From Pogonophryne albipinna (taxonomy: Eukaryota > Chordata > Actinopteri > Perciformes > Artedidraconidae): DNA of 64,000 bases. The notes under the pieces are model-generated. The model was not told the DNA's origin. It ran no database searches and saw nothing but the letters and a program-made list of their open reading frames with translations. Positions 13,031-63,249 of this stretch are shown here, piece by piece. The position numbers were made by a program, and so were the translations under genes. Location: assembly GCA_028583405.1 (NCBI GenBank), contig CM053258.1, forward strand, positions 4,681,738 to 4,745,737, in the 5' to 3' direction. Within the stretch, counting starts at the first letter, position 1, and every line of letters starts with the position of its first letter.

Positions 13031-13575
13031 TATTTTCAGTGACATGTTAACACTTAAATATGATACTGGACCCTTTAAATATCACATAAAACTCTGATAA
13101 TTGTGGTATGGAAATCACCTCTCCTCCTTGACTTGTTTTACTGAGTTTAGGTCTTATATAATAATTAAATATCTACTTAGTTGTGGCTTTTTTTTGTTAG
13201 AATAACAATACAAAAAAATAGGCTAAAAGTTTGAATCATCATCAAGTAAGAGTGTTTAAAAGTTAAAGAAAATTTAATTAAAATGATGTATCATGGACTT
13301 CGCACTCAGATGATTTGAACATGCATTTGTTTCACTTACTTTACATTTGGGGTTTACTGTTCCAGTCCGATGAAAAGTATTCAGTGTACTTTTTGGATAT
13401 TTAACCGTAAGCCTAAATGTTTACATGTAGAATGACAGTGCACCCTAGTGGTCAGTTTTCTCACTTACAACATGTTGAGACTACTACAATGATGAGTTCA
13501 TGTCTTCAAGAGTTTGCTCAAGTGTTGTAAAGCCCACAATTGTGAAAAGATTTGACGTGGCTCTACAAACATTAA

Positions 13576-14240
13576 AGGTCCCATGTCATGCTTTTCTGGT
13601 TATTACCCGTCCCCTTGTGTGTTATGAAGGTTTTTCTGCATGTAAACGGTCTGCAGAGTCACAAACCCTCAAAGTACCCTGTAGCGAGTAAAACTCTAAC
13701 ACAGAAAATACCTGTCTATGCTGCCCCAGAACGCCTTGTTGGACATTTCTCTTTTTCCATTGTTTACTTCTTGGGTATGGTGATGTATTTCGGGTATAGT
13801 GACATAACGTAACGTCCGCGGAGCCGTTACATTTGGACCAATCCGCGGACTTCCTCACACACACTCGGCGGGCTGCTGCGAGGAGCGGGACACTGTGAGC
13901 TGGCTCACTGGTGCGGGGTCGGCGAGACAGAGAGACACCGCGGAACTCAGCCTGGGCACACACACAAACTCCCAGCCAGGCTGCGGGTGTGTGTGTGTTT
14001 CGGGCTGGGTTTCGCTGCTGTGTCTCGCCGTCTCGCAGACGGCCACTGGGCTCACAGGGAGGGGGGGGGGGTGGCAGGAGCTCCAACAAGCCGTTTAGGA
14101 CAGAGAGTGAATACACATACTATACAGAGATGCTGTTTGAGAAACCAATGTGAGTTTGGAAAAATGCACAATATAAATCTATTCTAGTAGACCTCAACAA
14201 TGGAATTATGATCAGTAGAAATGGCCATGACATGGGACCT
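13576..14240. mobile_element. TTAA-flanked T2/Kolobok-type MITE
   Basis: TTAA at 13572-13575 and 14241-14244. Perfect inverted ends AGGTCCCATGTCATG. 665 bp with a GC-rich interior (about 13815-14080) but no credible protein. Confidence 0.85.
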
Positions 14241-14244
14241 TTAA

Positions 14245-18347
<4,103 letters not shown>

Positions 18348-18399
18348 ATCACTTCAGGGGACATTACATTGACTTACATGCATTTCTTGGAGACTTATC

Positions 18400-18480
18400 C
18401 TAACCTTAACCATAACCAACACATGCCTAACCCTAACCCTTACCCTTAACTTAACCTTACCCTTACCCTTAACCTAATCA
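18400..18480. repeat. degenerate telomere-like (CCCTAA) repeat
   Basis: CCTAACCCTAACCCTTACCC-type motifs with variants such as CCTTAA, next to the longest CA array and followed by GGGGACCTCCAATTTGTCCC, a sequence often next to CA arrays in fish. Too degenerate and too short to be a telomere. Confidence 0.7.
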
Positions 18481-19030
18481 AGTCTTCACCCTAAAATTAA
18501 TGATTCCCCTCATGGGGACCTCCAATTTGTCCCCATAAGGGAGGCGAGTCCCCACACATGACTGTGTAAACAGATTTAGGTCCCCACAAGTATAGTAATG
18601 CTAGGCCACACACACACACACTCCGGGATTTTAACTTTTGCAGACCATTTACATGCACCAAATCGAGTCTTTGTTTGACTGTTTGTGTGATTGGTGTTCT
18701 GTTGATGGATGGGCTAACATGCCTCGAGATATGTTAAAGATGACTTCTACTCTCCTTTAGTTTGTATGGTCATTTTCTTTGAATGCCAGTAACTAATCCA
18801 TTGTGTTTGAGAAATCTTGCTTGACAATGTAACAGCCAAATGCATTATTTTTCAAGAAAATACAACAAAGCATATAGATTACGGTGAGTCTCTATAAAAG
18901 AAAACATTAATTTCACGACTGCATCCCAAATCAGAGATATAATCATATTTTAGAATGTTATCCCAGGCCACTGTTTAAAAATAAACCAGCTCCCCATGAG
19001 AGAGAAACCGTCCTTCTTGCCTCCTCTTCT

Positions 19031-22717
<3,687 letters not shown>

Positions 22718-22725
22718 CTCACATG

Positions 22726-22816
22726 CAGGGGCGCCGCCAGGGAAAATGGTTTGGGCCCCTGTCAGTCATGGGCCCTTAGAATCGTCCTAACTTTTCACCC
22801 CCTTACAGCGCCCCTG
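22726..22816. mobile_element. 91-bp hAT micro-MITE
   Basis: Ends CAGGGGCGC and GCGCCCCTG with perfect 8-bp duplications CTCACATG at 22718-22725 and 22817-22824. Confidence 0.9.
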
Positions 22817-22824
22817 CTCACATG

Positions 22825-25800
22825 AAATGTTAACTTTTTGCGATTGCACTTATGCTTCAAAAATCATAAAATTGATGTTGATTTTGAAGATTATTAGCTG
22901 AACCAAACGTGCAAGTATCACATTATTGTAAGTATCATTGTTTGCCGTAATAATCCAAAATCCAATGAAAATACTTATTGTCGAGGGAACCAGTTTAATG
23001 CTAACTATCAGGCATACATTGTTGATACATCACATTGTTCATATTGATTGCCATAGGAACTGGAGAATAACAAGAGAAGTCCCTATTATTTGGTTGATGT
23101 ATGTCATACACATTAACTAGGACAGATCCAGAAGTTGTCACAAAGGTCAATCAGTTGGGATATTTAAACATCTTTAAATGTAATACTTGTGTTAATAAAC
23201 AACGGGACCAACGTTTGGTCAATGCCATTATATCATATTGACATTGCTGAACATCAGCGGGTTGGAAAGTCAACTTTGAGTGCAAGTTTTCTTTGAAAAT
23301 GCACCTCGGTCCAAACCTTAAACCCCAGTAAACACACACACTTCACTCAGGCTGGGAATATCGTGATCATCCGGTGGAATTTTCTCCCTTTGATATTTCT
23401 CCAAGGGTGACTATTTATACAGCCACCACTTGTTGTCTGGAAAGTGCGAGCCTCTGCTGCTCCGTCGATCCCCACTGTACACAAGCACATAAACACGGCC
23501 CGGACTCACAACGCTGCCCTCCTTATCAACAGGAACCCAAAGTTCCTCCAGTGGAAATGTCTTTGTTCCCCCCGGGCTGCCACACAATGAGCGCGACTCT
23601 CTGGAGTCGGCTGAAGGCACTGCAAGCAAAGGCCTTCGCTCATTCCACACATAGCTCAGCGAAGGCGCTGACCTTGGAGAGAAGCTATTAACATTGTTCT
23701 GCACTGAACACATGTATGTACAGTCACCTTGGCACACTCTTACATGCAGCAAAACATGATTCTGTAATAGCTTCTGGCTTCAAAAAACAAAGGGCGGTGT
23801 GTAGAAAGACACAAATTACTGCACTGGAAACTAGAGGAAAATGTTCTATTCATGCGTCTATCTAACAATCATTCTGTATCCTTCTGTCCACCATATCGTA
23901 TCACATCTATCGACCCTTAATCTACAGTACCATATCATATCTACTGTATAGGGCTGCAACTAGCGGACATTTGTATAGTTGAATAATCTGCAAAGCCTGT
24001 TGTATCAACCAACAGTCTCACTCCCAAATACATTCAATTTAATAGCATACAGTTTATGCCAAATAAAAGCATTTTTCCTTTGGAATTATTGCTTAATTTC
24101 TTGAAGGGAATCTGAACCAAACAGGGATTTTTTGATTTGGTCAATAGAATAATGTGTTCTCTGCAGCAATACTTCTTTCAGAAATGTCCACATATTTTTC
24201 CTTTACCAAAATATGGCACCTACAGCGCTTTAGATATTGAACTAGTCCATATTTCGATTGCAATAAAACTTGTATTCTAATTCTATGTACACACGATCTA
24301 ATATTGCAACTGTTCTTTCTTTCTGCAACCTCAGTTTCTTCTGCAGTATTACTAAACATGTGTTCTGACATGTATAACCCTCTGCTAGGTAAAACGTGTT
24401 TTCTCTGCACGACATATTCCTCGACTCAGGCTGTGGATGATGTATAACCTCCTACATACAGTATCCTACATACAGTATCCTACATACAGTATCCTACATA
24501 CAGTATCCTACACACAGTATGACACCTACACATAGTTTTCCCTCTAATGACTTGCCTCACGGCAGCAGTCAGTCTGGAGCTCGGCAGAGGAGGAAATCCT
24601 GTTACAGCAGGCTTTTCATGACGCCTTTAACTGCATTACACTCCTCTCTCAAGTCTAGATCCAATTTCCCTATCAAAAGAGGTAGCACACACAGCCACGC
24701 TGTAACAAGGCCTTTAATGTCCTAAAAACACAGTACGTTTTTCTTCTGAGTATCTCCAGTGGCTGGGCTCTCTGGGTAGATGGGAACAGAACTCAGTGAG
24801 ACAGACTGGGGAGGGAGGGGGAGCAGTGGGTGAGGGGATAAGTCGCCTGACTGGTGGACGTTTGTGCGTGGTGTCCCCCCTATAATCGAAAAATGTGGAA
24901 ATACCCTGTTGAGTTTAGACATACAACAGTCCTTACCTGTTCAATAAGCTTTTTTAGGACTAGGACCATAGGTTATAATAGGGATGTGAATTAGAAATAA
25001 ATTAGATTAATAATAAAGGCATGTAATGAAAGTAAAAGTAGAAAAAAACGTTACTTGCTTTTATCATAAATTGCTCATGGCTTGGGCGTGTGTTTTTTGT
25101 ACGTAGCTGACAATTCACGCTAAAATGAGAAGTTGATAATTAGATACAAGTTGTTTTACTTTCGGACTGACATGATTTTGAATATATCAAATGTTTTGGA
25201 TGAGATGTAGTTCACTACTATACTATTAGTTGGGTAATAAAAAATGTTTACAATGAAGCTGCACTAAACTGGGCAGCCTCAGCAGATTAACCCAGTTTTT
25301 TTTAAATATATTTTGACAAAAGGCAATTCCCAGATCTATTGTTTTTGATGTGCCATAACAATGAGCGATCTGTATTTTGGATAATCGTTAAGATTTTGGA
25401 CATATCACACAATTTTGGTTTGCTGTAATAGCATTTTGAGCTGTTCCAAGTTAACTTGTTTTAATATTACTAGAGTATATATATATGTAAAATATCCCTA
25501 AAGAAACAGTGTCTGCCCAGCTTTATGTCCATTATTGACAAAAATGTGATTTATTATTGGGCAAACGGATATTTAGCTGGGTTTTTACTCCACCAATTGC
25601 AGGTTAAGCTCGCTATATGAACTATAGAAATCAGCTTTAATGATCTTTAAGGGAAGGTGGGTCCACAGCAGGTCACATGTCCCCTCCCCCCTCTTGTCTA
25701 TAGCAGCAGCGAAACCGTCTGTCTGTCAGAGAGGCTGCTGCAGCATCGGCCACATGTTCGTCTGCAGGATAAAAGGTCTTCCTTATTAAGTCAGCTGTCT

Positions 25801-28640
25801 CATCGGGCACTTTGCCAAGCAACACATCCCTCCACTTGCTATTCCCAGCTGTGCCCTTATCGCCCCAATGCCCACACTGAGACCTAGCTTGACCTCACAC
25901 AACCTCCATTTAGGGATTTTCTCCCCAATCCTGATTAACACACATACTCCAAATCTAGACTAATACATTGTGGGTACGTAGAGGCAAGTAAACATGAAAT
26001 AGTTGCAACTACATGTAACTTGAACCCATTTCATAGAGTTTCAACAGAGGCCTTAAACAATGCAATCACTTAACTTAACTTATTAAGTGGGATTCCCTGT
26101 GTAACTTTCAATTATCCTTTCATGTTGGCTCATTGAATTGATTGAGCACAGATGGAGTTGACACCCAATCAGATATCTAAGATCGCCTCTGTCAAGTTGA
26201 GAGAATTGATTTCAGTATTGAATGGGTTTCTGATGAATTGATTTTTTCTTGTGGAGAGTCCCTTTCCATCAACACAGAGAGAAGGGACATTTAACAATCA
26301 CAGAAGGTGACTTTTCAGTTCAGACGAGTTTCAGAAAGTGTCTTCTTTGATTGATTAAAATGATAAAATATTAATGGTGTCAATTCAATTCTTACTGTGT
26401 CTTGAAGTGTATTTCCCTAACAGTGACTAATACATAATATTCAAGCCTTATTCATAATAAAAATGAGTCTGCTATAAGCTGATAGGATTCCTTTATAAAC
26501 AGTCCATTGTTTCAGGTTTGCCAATATGATGAATAAAGAGACTTGATGATTATGCAGCCCCTGATTGGTCTATAAGATTTTTTTTAAAACTGTGAAAAGT
26601 GCCTGTGATAATATATTAAAGTCCCAGGTGACATATTATGTCCTGTTTAGTCTAACCAAAAATACAAAACCCAAAGCTATTCATCTATTTGCAGTTCACC
26701 CAGCAAAATCAAATCATCATGGAGATAATCGTTAGTTGAAACCCTGCTTTCAGGCCGACCGTGCATGTGCTTGTTGGCAGACATTTAAAAAAAGTCGTAC
26801 GTTGTTAGGTAAAGGGAATCCAGGAAGTTTCAACCAATAAAATATCATTTTGTAAGGCTTCAAGCCCAGACATGCTGCATTCAATCAAATACAATTAAAC
26901 AACTCAATGACTGCAGGAAACTATTTAAGTATGAAGAAAGGGTACAAAACATGTCCCTTTCTTTGTGGACTAAAGGCTCAGTTAAAGTTTGAGATGTGGT
27001 TCAGAGAGTGTTTAACTCGCTCAATCACTTTCTCTCCAGCGTTATTGTTCAAACACATTGGCTCACCTATTGAAATGGCTCAAGGCAACATATTTCCGTG
27101 ACATGCCCAGGCTAACCAAAGAATGTGTGAAATTACATTCATTATTTCCTTACTCAATGTGGATTAAATGTGTCAATGCTGAGTCACACAGGAGTGGTGC
27201 CAACATTGAAATATTAGCCAAAAGGTTTAAATGTACAGTAGACGGTTCCTCCTCTCTTTTAAAACATTTGTGAACAACATTTACATTTACTCACAGTCCA
27301 TTTCTTCTATCTGCACTCTACTAACTAACTTACTCTCTTGTTCATAAGCAGAGGCATTTTATAAAGTTGATTGGTTTGTGGATAAACATGTACATACAAA
27401 GATTTTCCTGAGCAACAAATGGACTTTCCCTACATTTTAGTTTGAAAAGGGTTCAAAACTAATTTCTGAACATTGAAACACAATTTGAGAACCCAAATTC
27501 ACCACAAGTCAATTTAGTAGCAGTTGTGGAGCTTTTTAAATCGTATTACCTAGTCTTACAGTAATGGGGCAGATTAAAAATATCTTATAAGCCAAAAATG
27601 ATGATACGTCCTAAATGTAATGAGAAATAACTGCAAAAAATGTAACATACACCGTTTATGACAAATTGAATCTGCTGATGATCATGCCATATGAAAGACC
27701 CAGAACAGATATTCTAAATATGATGGTCAACTTGGGCTTAGAGGAAGTGTGATGCATCTGTTGTACCATTTGTTCCATTTTAATCCAATAATTAAGACAT
27801 TTAATTGGCATATTAGTTCAATAATGAAAACAATCAAAATGGAATTCCTCCTCAGCAATAGTGGAAATGTTAACATGGCATATTAAATCCCTGTTACCAC
27901 CGTAAAATCAAATCACAACCTGCCATGCTCTCAGTTCTACTGAATCACCATCCGCGTGTCAAATGCAAAACAAGATATTACAAGTTCCCAACACCCCAAA
28001 ACTATTAACAGTGAATTTCAGTGTTGCAACACTGCGGTTTATTCCATGGAAATGAAATAGAATTTTGTAAAATCTTACCCAACATACAGGTATCTTTCTG
28101 AGTGGGAGGTGAGGGTATGAAGATTGGAAGAGATACCATATCATCCATTAAGAAAACGTGTTTATGCCCATGCCAAGGACATGAGTTGGTTATATGATCA
28201 ACTCAGTTGTATGTTGACACAAGACCTCCACAGGTGAGATGTAATCAATCAGCAAAATATTAAGTTGGCATACAAATGTGATTTAGACATGAATTATTAC
28301 GTGAATAGCCTGTGTGCAAGACAAGATGATGTCCTTCAAGTCACCGATGAAGGCCAATGAAAATGTGTGGTTAAAAGGTACACTGCAGAAGAGCTATTCA
28401 ATGTTTTTGATGGAGGTATAATATTAAAAGATAAAGTATTAGATACCTGGTTTACAGTGTGCCAATAGGGACCATTCCCCAAAACAAAATCAACAACTAG
28501 AGGAAAATAAACTACTTCACCAAGTATTGCATTTAAATTACAATTGTAAGCAAGTCCTACTTTACTTATGTAACTCCATTTTCTTTTACATAATATGTAC
28601 TTATTTAAAGAAAATACTGTACCCTTTAGTTTACACCTTA
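22825..28640. other. gene-poor AT-rich DNA
   Basis: No supported gene. Minor items: hAT-like end near 23948-24010 (GGGCTGCAACTAGCGGACAT), a repeat remnant at 24234-24258 and a short tandem repeat at 24451-24520. Confidence 0.45.
24451..24520. repeat. 14-bp tandem repeat, five copies
   Basis: Unit CTACATACAGTATC repeated; the last unit reads CTACACACAGTATG. Confidence 0.95.
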
Positions 28641-28700
28641 TATTTATCTTCAGCTAAGTAGCTGAAGATAAATACAAAGTTAGTAGTACTACTAACTTTG
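28641..28700. other. two abutting hairpins
   Basis: First: 15-bp perfect arms at 28641-28655 and 28660-28674, 4-bp loop. Second: 26-bp perfect palindrome 28675-28700 with no spacer. They touch without a gap. Confidence 0.9.
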
Positions 28701-31051
<2,351 letters not shown>

Positions 31052-31310
31052 CCTAAAAAGCTGCAACGACATTGCCAGGCTCCCAGTTGCACTCTCCCTC
31101 CCCTCTACCAAAGTGTTGCTCCCCCCACCTCCTGGTGCAGAGGGTACATGTGAGGGTTACTGCAGTGGCAAGGAAGACTTGCAGTGCCAGCCAACACACA
31201 CACACACACACACAGGCTTGTTTCCCTCTGTCATCCCACTGTGCCAGCTGCAGCCCGCTGCCCACCAGCACGATGTCCCAAAAGGGCCATGCTTGGTTTG
31301 TGACTGTGTA

Positions 31311-31312
<2 letters not shown>

Positions 31313-31345
<33 letters not shown>

Positions 31346-31361
31346 GTGCGTGTATGTGTGT
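31313..31361. repeat. (TG)n microsatellite, imperfect
   Basis: TG array of about 49 bp with C and A interruptions; a short (CA)12 tract lies at about 31192-31215. Confidence 0.95.
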
Positions 31362-32935
31362 TTAAAGGGACAGAGGGCTTAGCCTAAAATCCTGTCACCC
31401 AGCTGCTTCCACTGTCAGATGGTCCCACAGACCCACATCAACAGATGTACAGAGCAGCGACAGAGAGCACACAGAAAATCTCACAGTCAGTCAGTGCACT
31501 GCAGTCTGCACTGTGTACAGAAAACCCAGACTGCAACCCTCTCTGCTTATACTGTAAGATAAATGAAGCAATCGTGTCCTCTACATTTTGGCTGTTTTTT
31601 TTTTGGTGGATGCTTTCAGCCATTTTGAGCTTGGTGCAGTAGTACTACGTGTTTACAAATGCTGAGATGTCCTTGGCTGTCGTAAGGAGCCACTTTTGGA
31701 TTCTGGTGTCAGTTTACTGATGCAGTCTGGGATCAGAGGGGTGGTGGAGGAGGGTACTGATGCTGCATGAAGACACTTGGCATCTAACTTGTACCAAGCT
31801 ATGGCAATAACAAAGGTTTGATAATGATTAGACAAATTAAGGATCGAGTACAACAATTATTCACTTGAGATTAGTTTCGTGATGGGTTAACTTAATGCTG
31901 TACAGATTGGAAAGTCCATTTAGGCAAATTTAGGGCCAGATAAATAAAACTTACTTGACTTGACAAACAATTTAGTTTCCAACTCTCCCAACTTAAAGTT
32001 TTTGGACTTTCCACAAGGAAACAACAGGAAACTCTTAATAGTGCATGATACACATATAAATGCAATACTGGAAGTATAATATATCAGCACAAATTCATTT
32101 GACTAAGGAGAAGCACAACACCTTTTAGCTGGGTTACTATACCCTGAAGGTTTGGCGGTGTAATCATAAGTTAAGAAAATACTATTCAAATCTGAATATT
32201 CAACATTATTAATGCTTATAGTCAGGAACGTCAATCCTCAGTGAAAGTTGGTACCTAATAGAAAATACATCACAATAAAGACATTTGGAAAAAAAACACA
32301 GTATTCTAACATCCAAGTAGTCAATGTTTCTTTCTAAGATCAAATGATGCTTGGACTGCAGTATCAGGCCTATTTCAAAGTATTATTACAGTCACCCACA
32401 TATTAATATATCTGTAAACATTCATCATCTCCCTTCCGCTCTCCCTCAGCGACTACACCACTTCCTCAAAGCTGTGTAAGTAGATCCGGGCAAAGGAATG
32501 GTCCTATTAGCGCCAGCCAGTAGCACCCATGGGAGCCGGAAGGAAAAGTGTCCCACCACTCCGCCCGGCACCATAACATTACTCATGAAACATTCACATC
32601 CTTATGTGGCCAGGATAATCACGCCAGCCTCCCATTGGTGGAGACCGGATCGGCCCAGAACAGGAGATGAGGTTCTATTGGTGTGGTGGGAGAGAGGAGA
32701 GAGATGGTGGGAGGCGGGTGAGGTTATCACATCGATCGATCCGTCCTCAGCCCACACAGACGAGGGCAAGGACAACAGACCTTCTGAAGATTGTTATACT
32801 TGTGTGAGTTGCAACAGTTAGAGGTCAAGTTAGATCTTGATGTGAAAATATACACTACTTTTTTTGAGAGATGACAAACACATAAGAAATGTAGATTAAT
32901 AAGCTAAGCAGAGCTAAATGTACTTTTGCCACAGC
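31362..32935. other. gene-poor DNA
   Basis: Nothing recognisable; a GC-richer stretch at 32480-32780 has an open frame without a known family. Confidence 0.4.
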
Positions 32936-33365
32936 AGCATTACATTACATTGCATTTAGCTGACGCTTTTATCCAAATCGACTTACAATAAGTGCATTCG
33001 ACCAGGAAGATACAAACTTGAAGACAACAGAATCATATAAGTACATCAGGTTTCATAGAGCCAAAACATTTCAAGTGCTACTCAACTGGCTTTAGGTAAG
33101 CCAGTCCTTTATTAGTATGCAAGTGCTTTGTTGATATCGCTCGAAGTGGAGTCGAAAGAGATGAGTTTTCAGTCTCCCCCGGAAGGTGTGTAAGCTTTCT
33201 GCTGTCCTGATGTCAATGGGGAGCTCATTCCACCATTTTGGAGCCAGGATAGCAAACCCACGTGTTTTTGCTGATGGGAACTTGGGTCCCCTTGGCAGCG
33301 AGGGTGCAGCGAGCTGTTTGGCTGATGCAGAGCGGAGTGCAGCCATTGAGAAATGTTTGGTTGAA
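32936..33365 (-). mobile_element. CR1/L2-like LINE 3' fragment
   Basis: The minus strand reads GFAILAPKWWNELPIDIRTA, then FRGRLKTHLFRLHFE, the usual C-terminal end of L2/CR1-type reverse transcriptases. It is followed by TTTGGATAAAAGCGTCAGCT and an ATGTAATG-type end. Only the 3' end survives. Confidence 0.7.
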
Positions 33366-35599
33366 TTTACCCCCGTTTTAAATATGCTCGTCTAATATGT
33401 TCTCCTCTATTGTGATTTTTTTTTTTAGCATTTTCTGAACATTTGTCGTCCATGTTTAGAATAGACTAAAGAGTAGGCAAGATATGAACTATGATCTCAT
33501 GTAGCATTTTCAATCAAGTTTTTCTAATTTATTATAATATTTCCAACAATCACTCTGCTTTTGATTCTGTTTTTGATCTCTATCAACCTCTTAAGGATTC
33601 CTTAACTGCTCAATGCTAGTTGCTGATTGTGTTAGCAGTGTGTGGTAAAACATCAACCTGGTGAAGTTTGAAATTAGGTTCATAAGAGTGGTTAGACTGA
33701 ATCGAAACAGTACAAGAGACTTAAACATTATTTTTGAGCTGCAGATAGAGTGAGGTTATAATTATCAGTGTTGTTTTAGCAAACTCAAGTTTTACATTCA
33801 TTTAATACATTTTTAGTATTAAAACATGATTTACTCAAGCTTTAAGGCATGGTTGGTGACATGGCAGTAAACTGTCACCAAAAGATGGTATGTTTTCAAT
33901 TTGTATCATAATACACAATGTATGTGTTGTGTTTATTAACATTACCACCAAGTAATGTTGGACTAAGCTACCGCTGATGAAAGTGATCCGATATGGTCAA
34001 AAGTGCCAGCATAAGTAAGTTTTAACCAAATATAACAAGCGTGATCAAGATGTGTCAAAACTGCTTTAATAAATAACTGGGATGATTATTTAGAACCATG
34101 AAACATCCACTAAAAGAATGGAAACCTTTGTATAAAATTAACGTATGTCCCTTGTAGAATAAAATGTATACAATATGCATATTCAGCTTTTAACACCAGC
34201 AGTGATGCATCTTTAATTCATTATTTTGCTGTGTCCCATTTACAGAAAATACGATGCCTTTTTGAGACAGTGACAAGATATGAAAAACGGGTCATTTTGA
34301 ACTGTGTTGGTAACTTAAAAAAAAAAACACACCTGCACGGTAGAAAACAAACTGCAAATATTGTTCCCTTCATTAAAGCCGTGTAACCAAACATGAAGCT
34401 AATGCATGATTCAACAATTGAACTACTGACATCCTCCAAAGAGTCATGGTGGACCGCTTAATTTTTTTAACCTCCATCCATCAAGTGTTTTATTCCAGAA
34501 ATCTCTGTGATAGCAAAGCGACACAAGGAGAGCACTTTACTCAGGCGAATAAAACACGCCACTATACACCACACAACGTTTTAAAGAGTTACTTTCCTTA
34601 ATATTGAAAACAAACCAACAACATAAAAAGATGACCATTGATACACAAATAATGCATTACATTAAGGCACCTGAAACAAAAGGGTTTGTGACGGGTTTAG
34701 AAACAGTTTGAGGACTTTTTAAGGCTATACATATTGGCAGTTTTGCAACACTGCCTGCCTAAAACTCTCTGAATTTTCTATATACCAAATTATGATTTAA
34801 CAACCAAAATCAGTGATACATCTTGTATTGGCAAAGGGGAAAAAATGACTAAAGTAAAAGTAATAATAGAATCAAACTAATAATTTAGAAGTTTAAATGG
34901 GCAGAAAATTAACTTTCTGTCAATAAAAAGCAGTGACATCAGTTTTTTTGCCCTTTTTGATACATTTTTGACTACCAGTTCAAATATGACAGGGTTCAAA
35001 TTATATTTTGCAATGCAATTATAAAATATTAAGAACCGGAACAATTATTTATACATCTTCCTGTTCCTAATAAAGGTTTCCTTCAATAGAGAAAGTTAAG
35101 TGCAAAACAATTACAAAAACCGTAATTTCTTCAGTCCAACTGTCGATTAAGGTCAATCAAAAAAACGGAAGTTTAAGATAACGACCAAATCTAGTAATGA
35201 TTACCAAATACATCCATGAAAAATCCGGTTTTATTATCAAACATGAAATGGAAGCAGTAATCTTTTGGTCATTTATTGTTATGGGAAGTGTCTGATGTTG
35301 ACAAACCTCACTGATTTGCTGTAACTTAAAAGCGCTGTAGCAACAACGGTTGATGTGACGGTCAAAAAAAAAAAAAAAGGGGTCCTCATTGCTTACCATT
35401 TCTAAACCCTTCAGAAAGTCCTTCATAGGTGGTACCTCACTGTAAAGGTTCTTAACTGTGGGACTCTGGATATGAAGTGTTATAAAACGTGCCTATTTCG
35501 ACTGGCATAAATAAAAGGAATGACGTTGTAAAAAAAAATAAAAATAATATTAATCGTAATAATAATAATAATAATAAAAATGTGTGACTTGTCTTTAAG
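33366..35599. other. AT-rich DNA downstream of jag2, possibly distal 3' UTR
   Basis: No gene seen. Alternative minus-strand AATAAA signals at 35230-35235 and 35272-35277 mean part may be transcribed. An (AAT)n tract lies at 35557-35577. Confidence 0.4.
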
Positions 35600-36493
35600 T
35601 TATTTATTTCAAATATACACAGCGACTCCTTTAGTATTTACACATATATACAGAGTATTCATTTCTGTTTTGATCAAATACCTCGAATGGTGTTGCTGTG
35701 AAATTGAACTCTAGATACACTTATATCCCTTTGAGATTGGGCAGCGCGACTCGGAGCCTCAACACGGCGGCTCTTGAAAAGGCACTTGCTACCAACTCAA
35801 ATACTGCAAAAAATCCTCAAACAGAGCTTTCAGCCAAGACAACTGAGAGACCGAACAAAAATGGAAGGCCACATAGTAGGCACTGGGGTTTCTGTCCCCT
35901 CTCCCCTCCAGGCCAAGTGTTTTGGTAAGGCTGGCGCATGACGGCCACAGGTGGATCGGCGGGCAAAGCCGGGAAGAGACACAGCAAAGGAGGGTTTCTC
36001 TGTTACTGTGGCTGCAACAGTCCGTTTCCCTCAAAAACGTTGCTTTACTGTCCCTTTAAAGTGTATCTGCCCCACCACAGACACTGAACAGGAGCCCGCT
36101 GACAATTAAACAAAAATCATAATCTGTAAACAAAAAAGTCTTTATACAGGTTTCTTTTTTTCTCCTTTCCGATGATTCATCGTTTCATAAATGGTATAAC
36201 TCCATAAACAAAAAACGCAGGAAGCTTCTTTTGCCTCCTGAACAAGTGTTACATTTCAGCTCCTTCTGTACATAATCAAAGAAAAATAAATGAACAGAAG
36301 CAAATTAGGATGTTCACTGTGCTCTAGCTTCCTGAAGCAAAACTAATTTCAGGTGACAGTGAAAAAAACATGAAAACAAATCAAAGAAAGACTTATAAAA
36401 ACACAAAGCCTTTTTTCTTTCAAAAAGAAGTCCAAAAATAAGAATAGCCGCTGCCTTGCTGCTTCTCTCGCTTCCACATCACGAGTCCTTTGT
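35600..36493 (-). other. jag2: jag2 3' UTR (proximal part)
   Basis: AU-rich sequence after the stop. The first canonical polyadenylation signal on the minus strand is AATAAA at 35603-35608; others follow at 35272-35277 and 35230-35235, so the true end may lie further left. A Pumilio-type TGTAAATA lies at 35635-35642. The end is inferred only from these signals. Confidence 0.55.
35603..35608 (-). promoter_or_regulatory. candidate jag2 polyadenylation signal AATAAA
   Basis: First AATAAA on the minus strand after the stop codon, about 890 nt downstream. Downstream AATAAA copies at 35272-35277 and 35230-35235 are alternatives. Confidence 0.4.
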
Positions 36494-63249
<26,756 letters not shown>

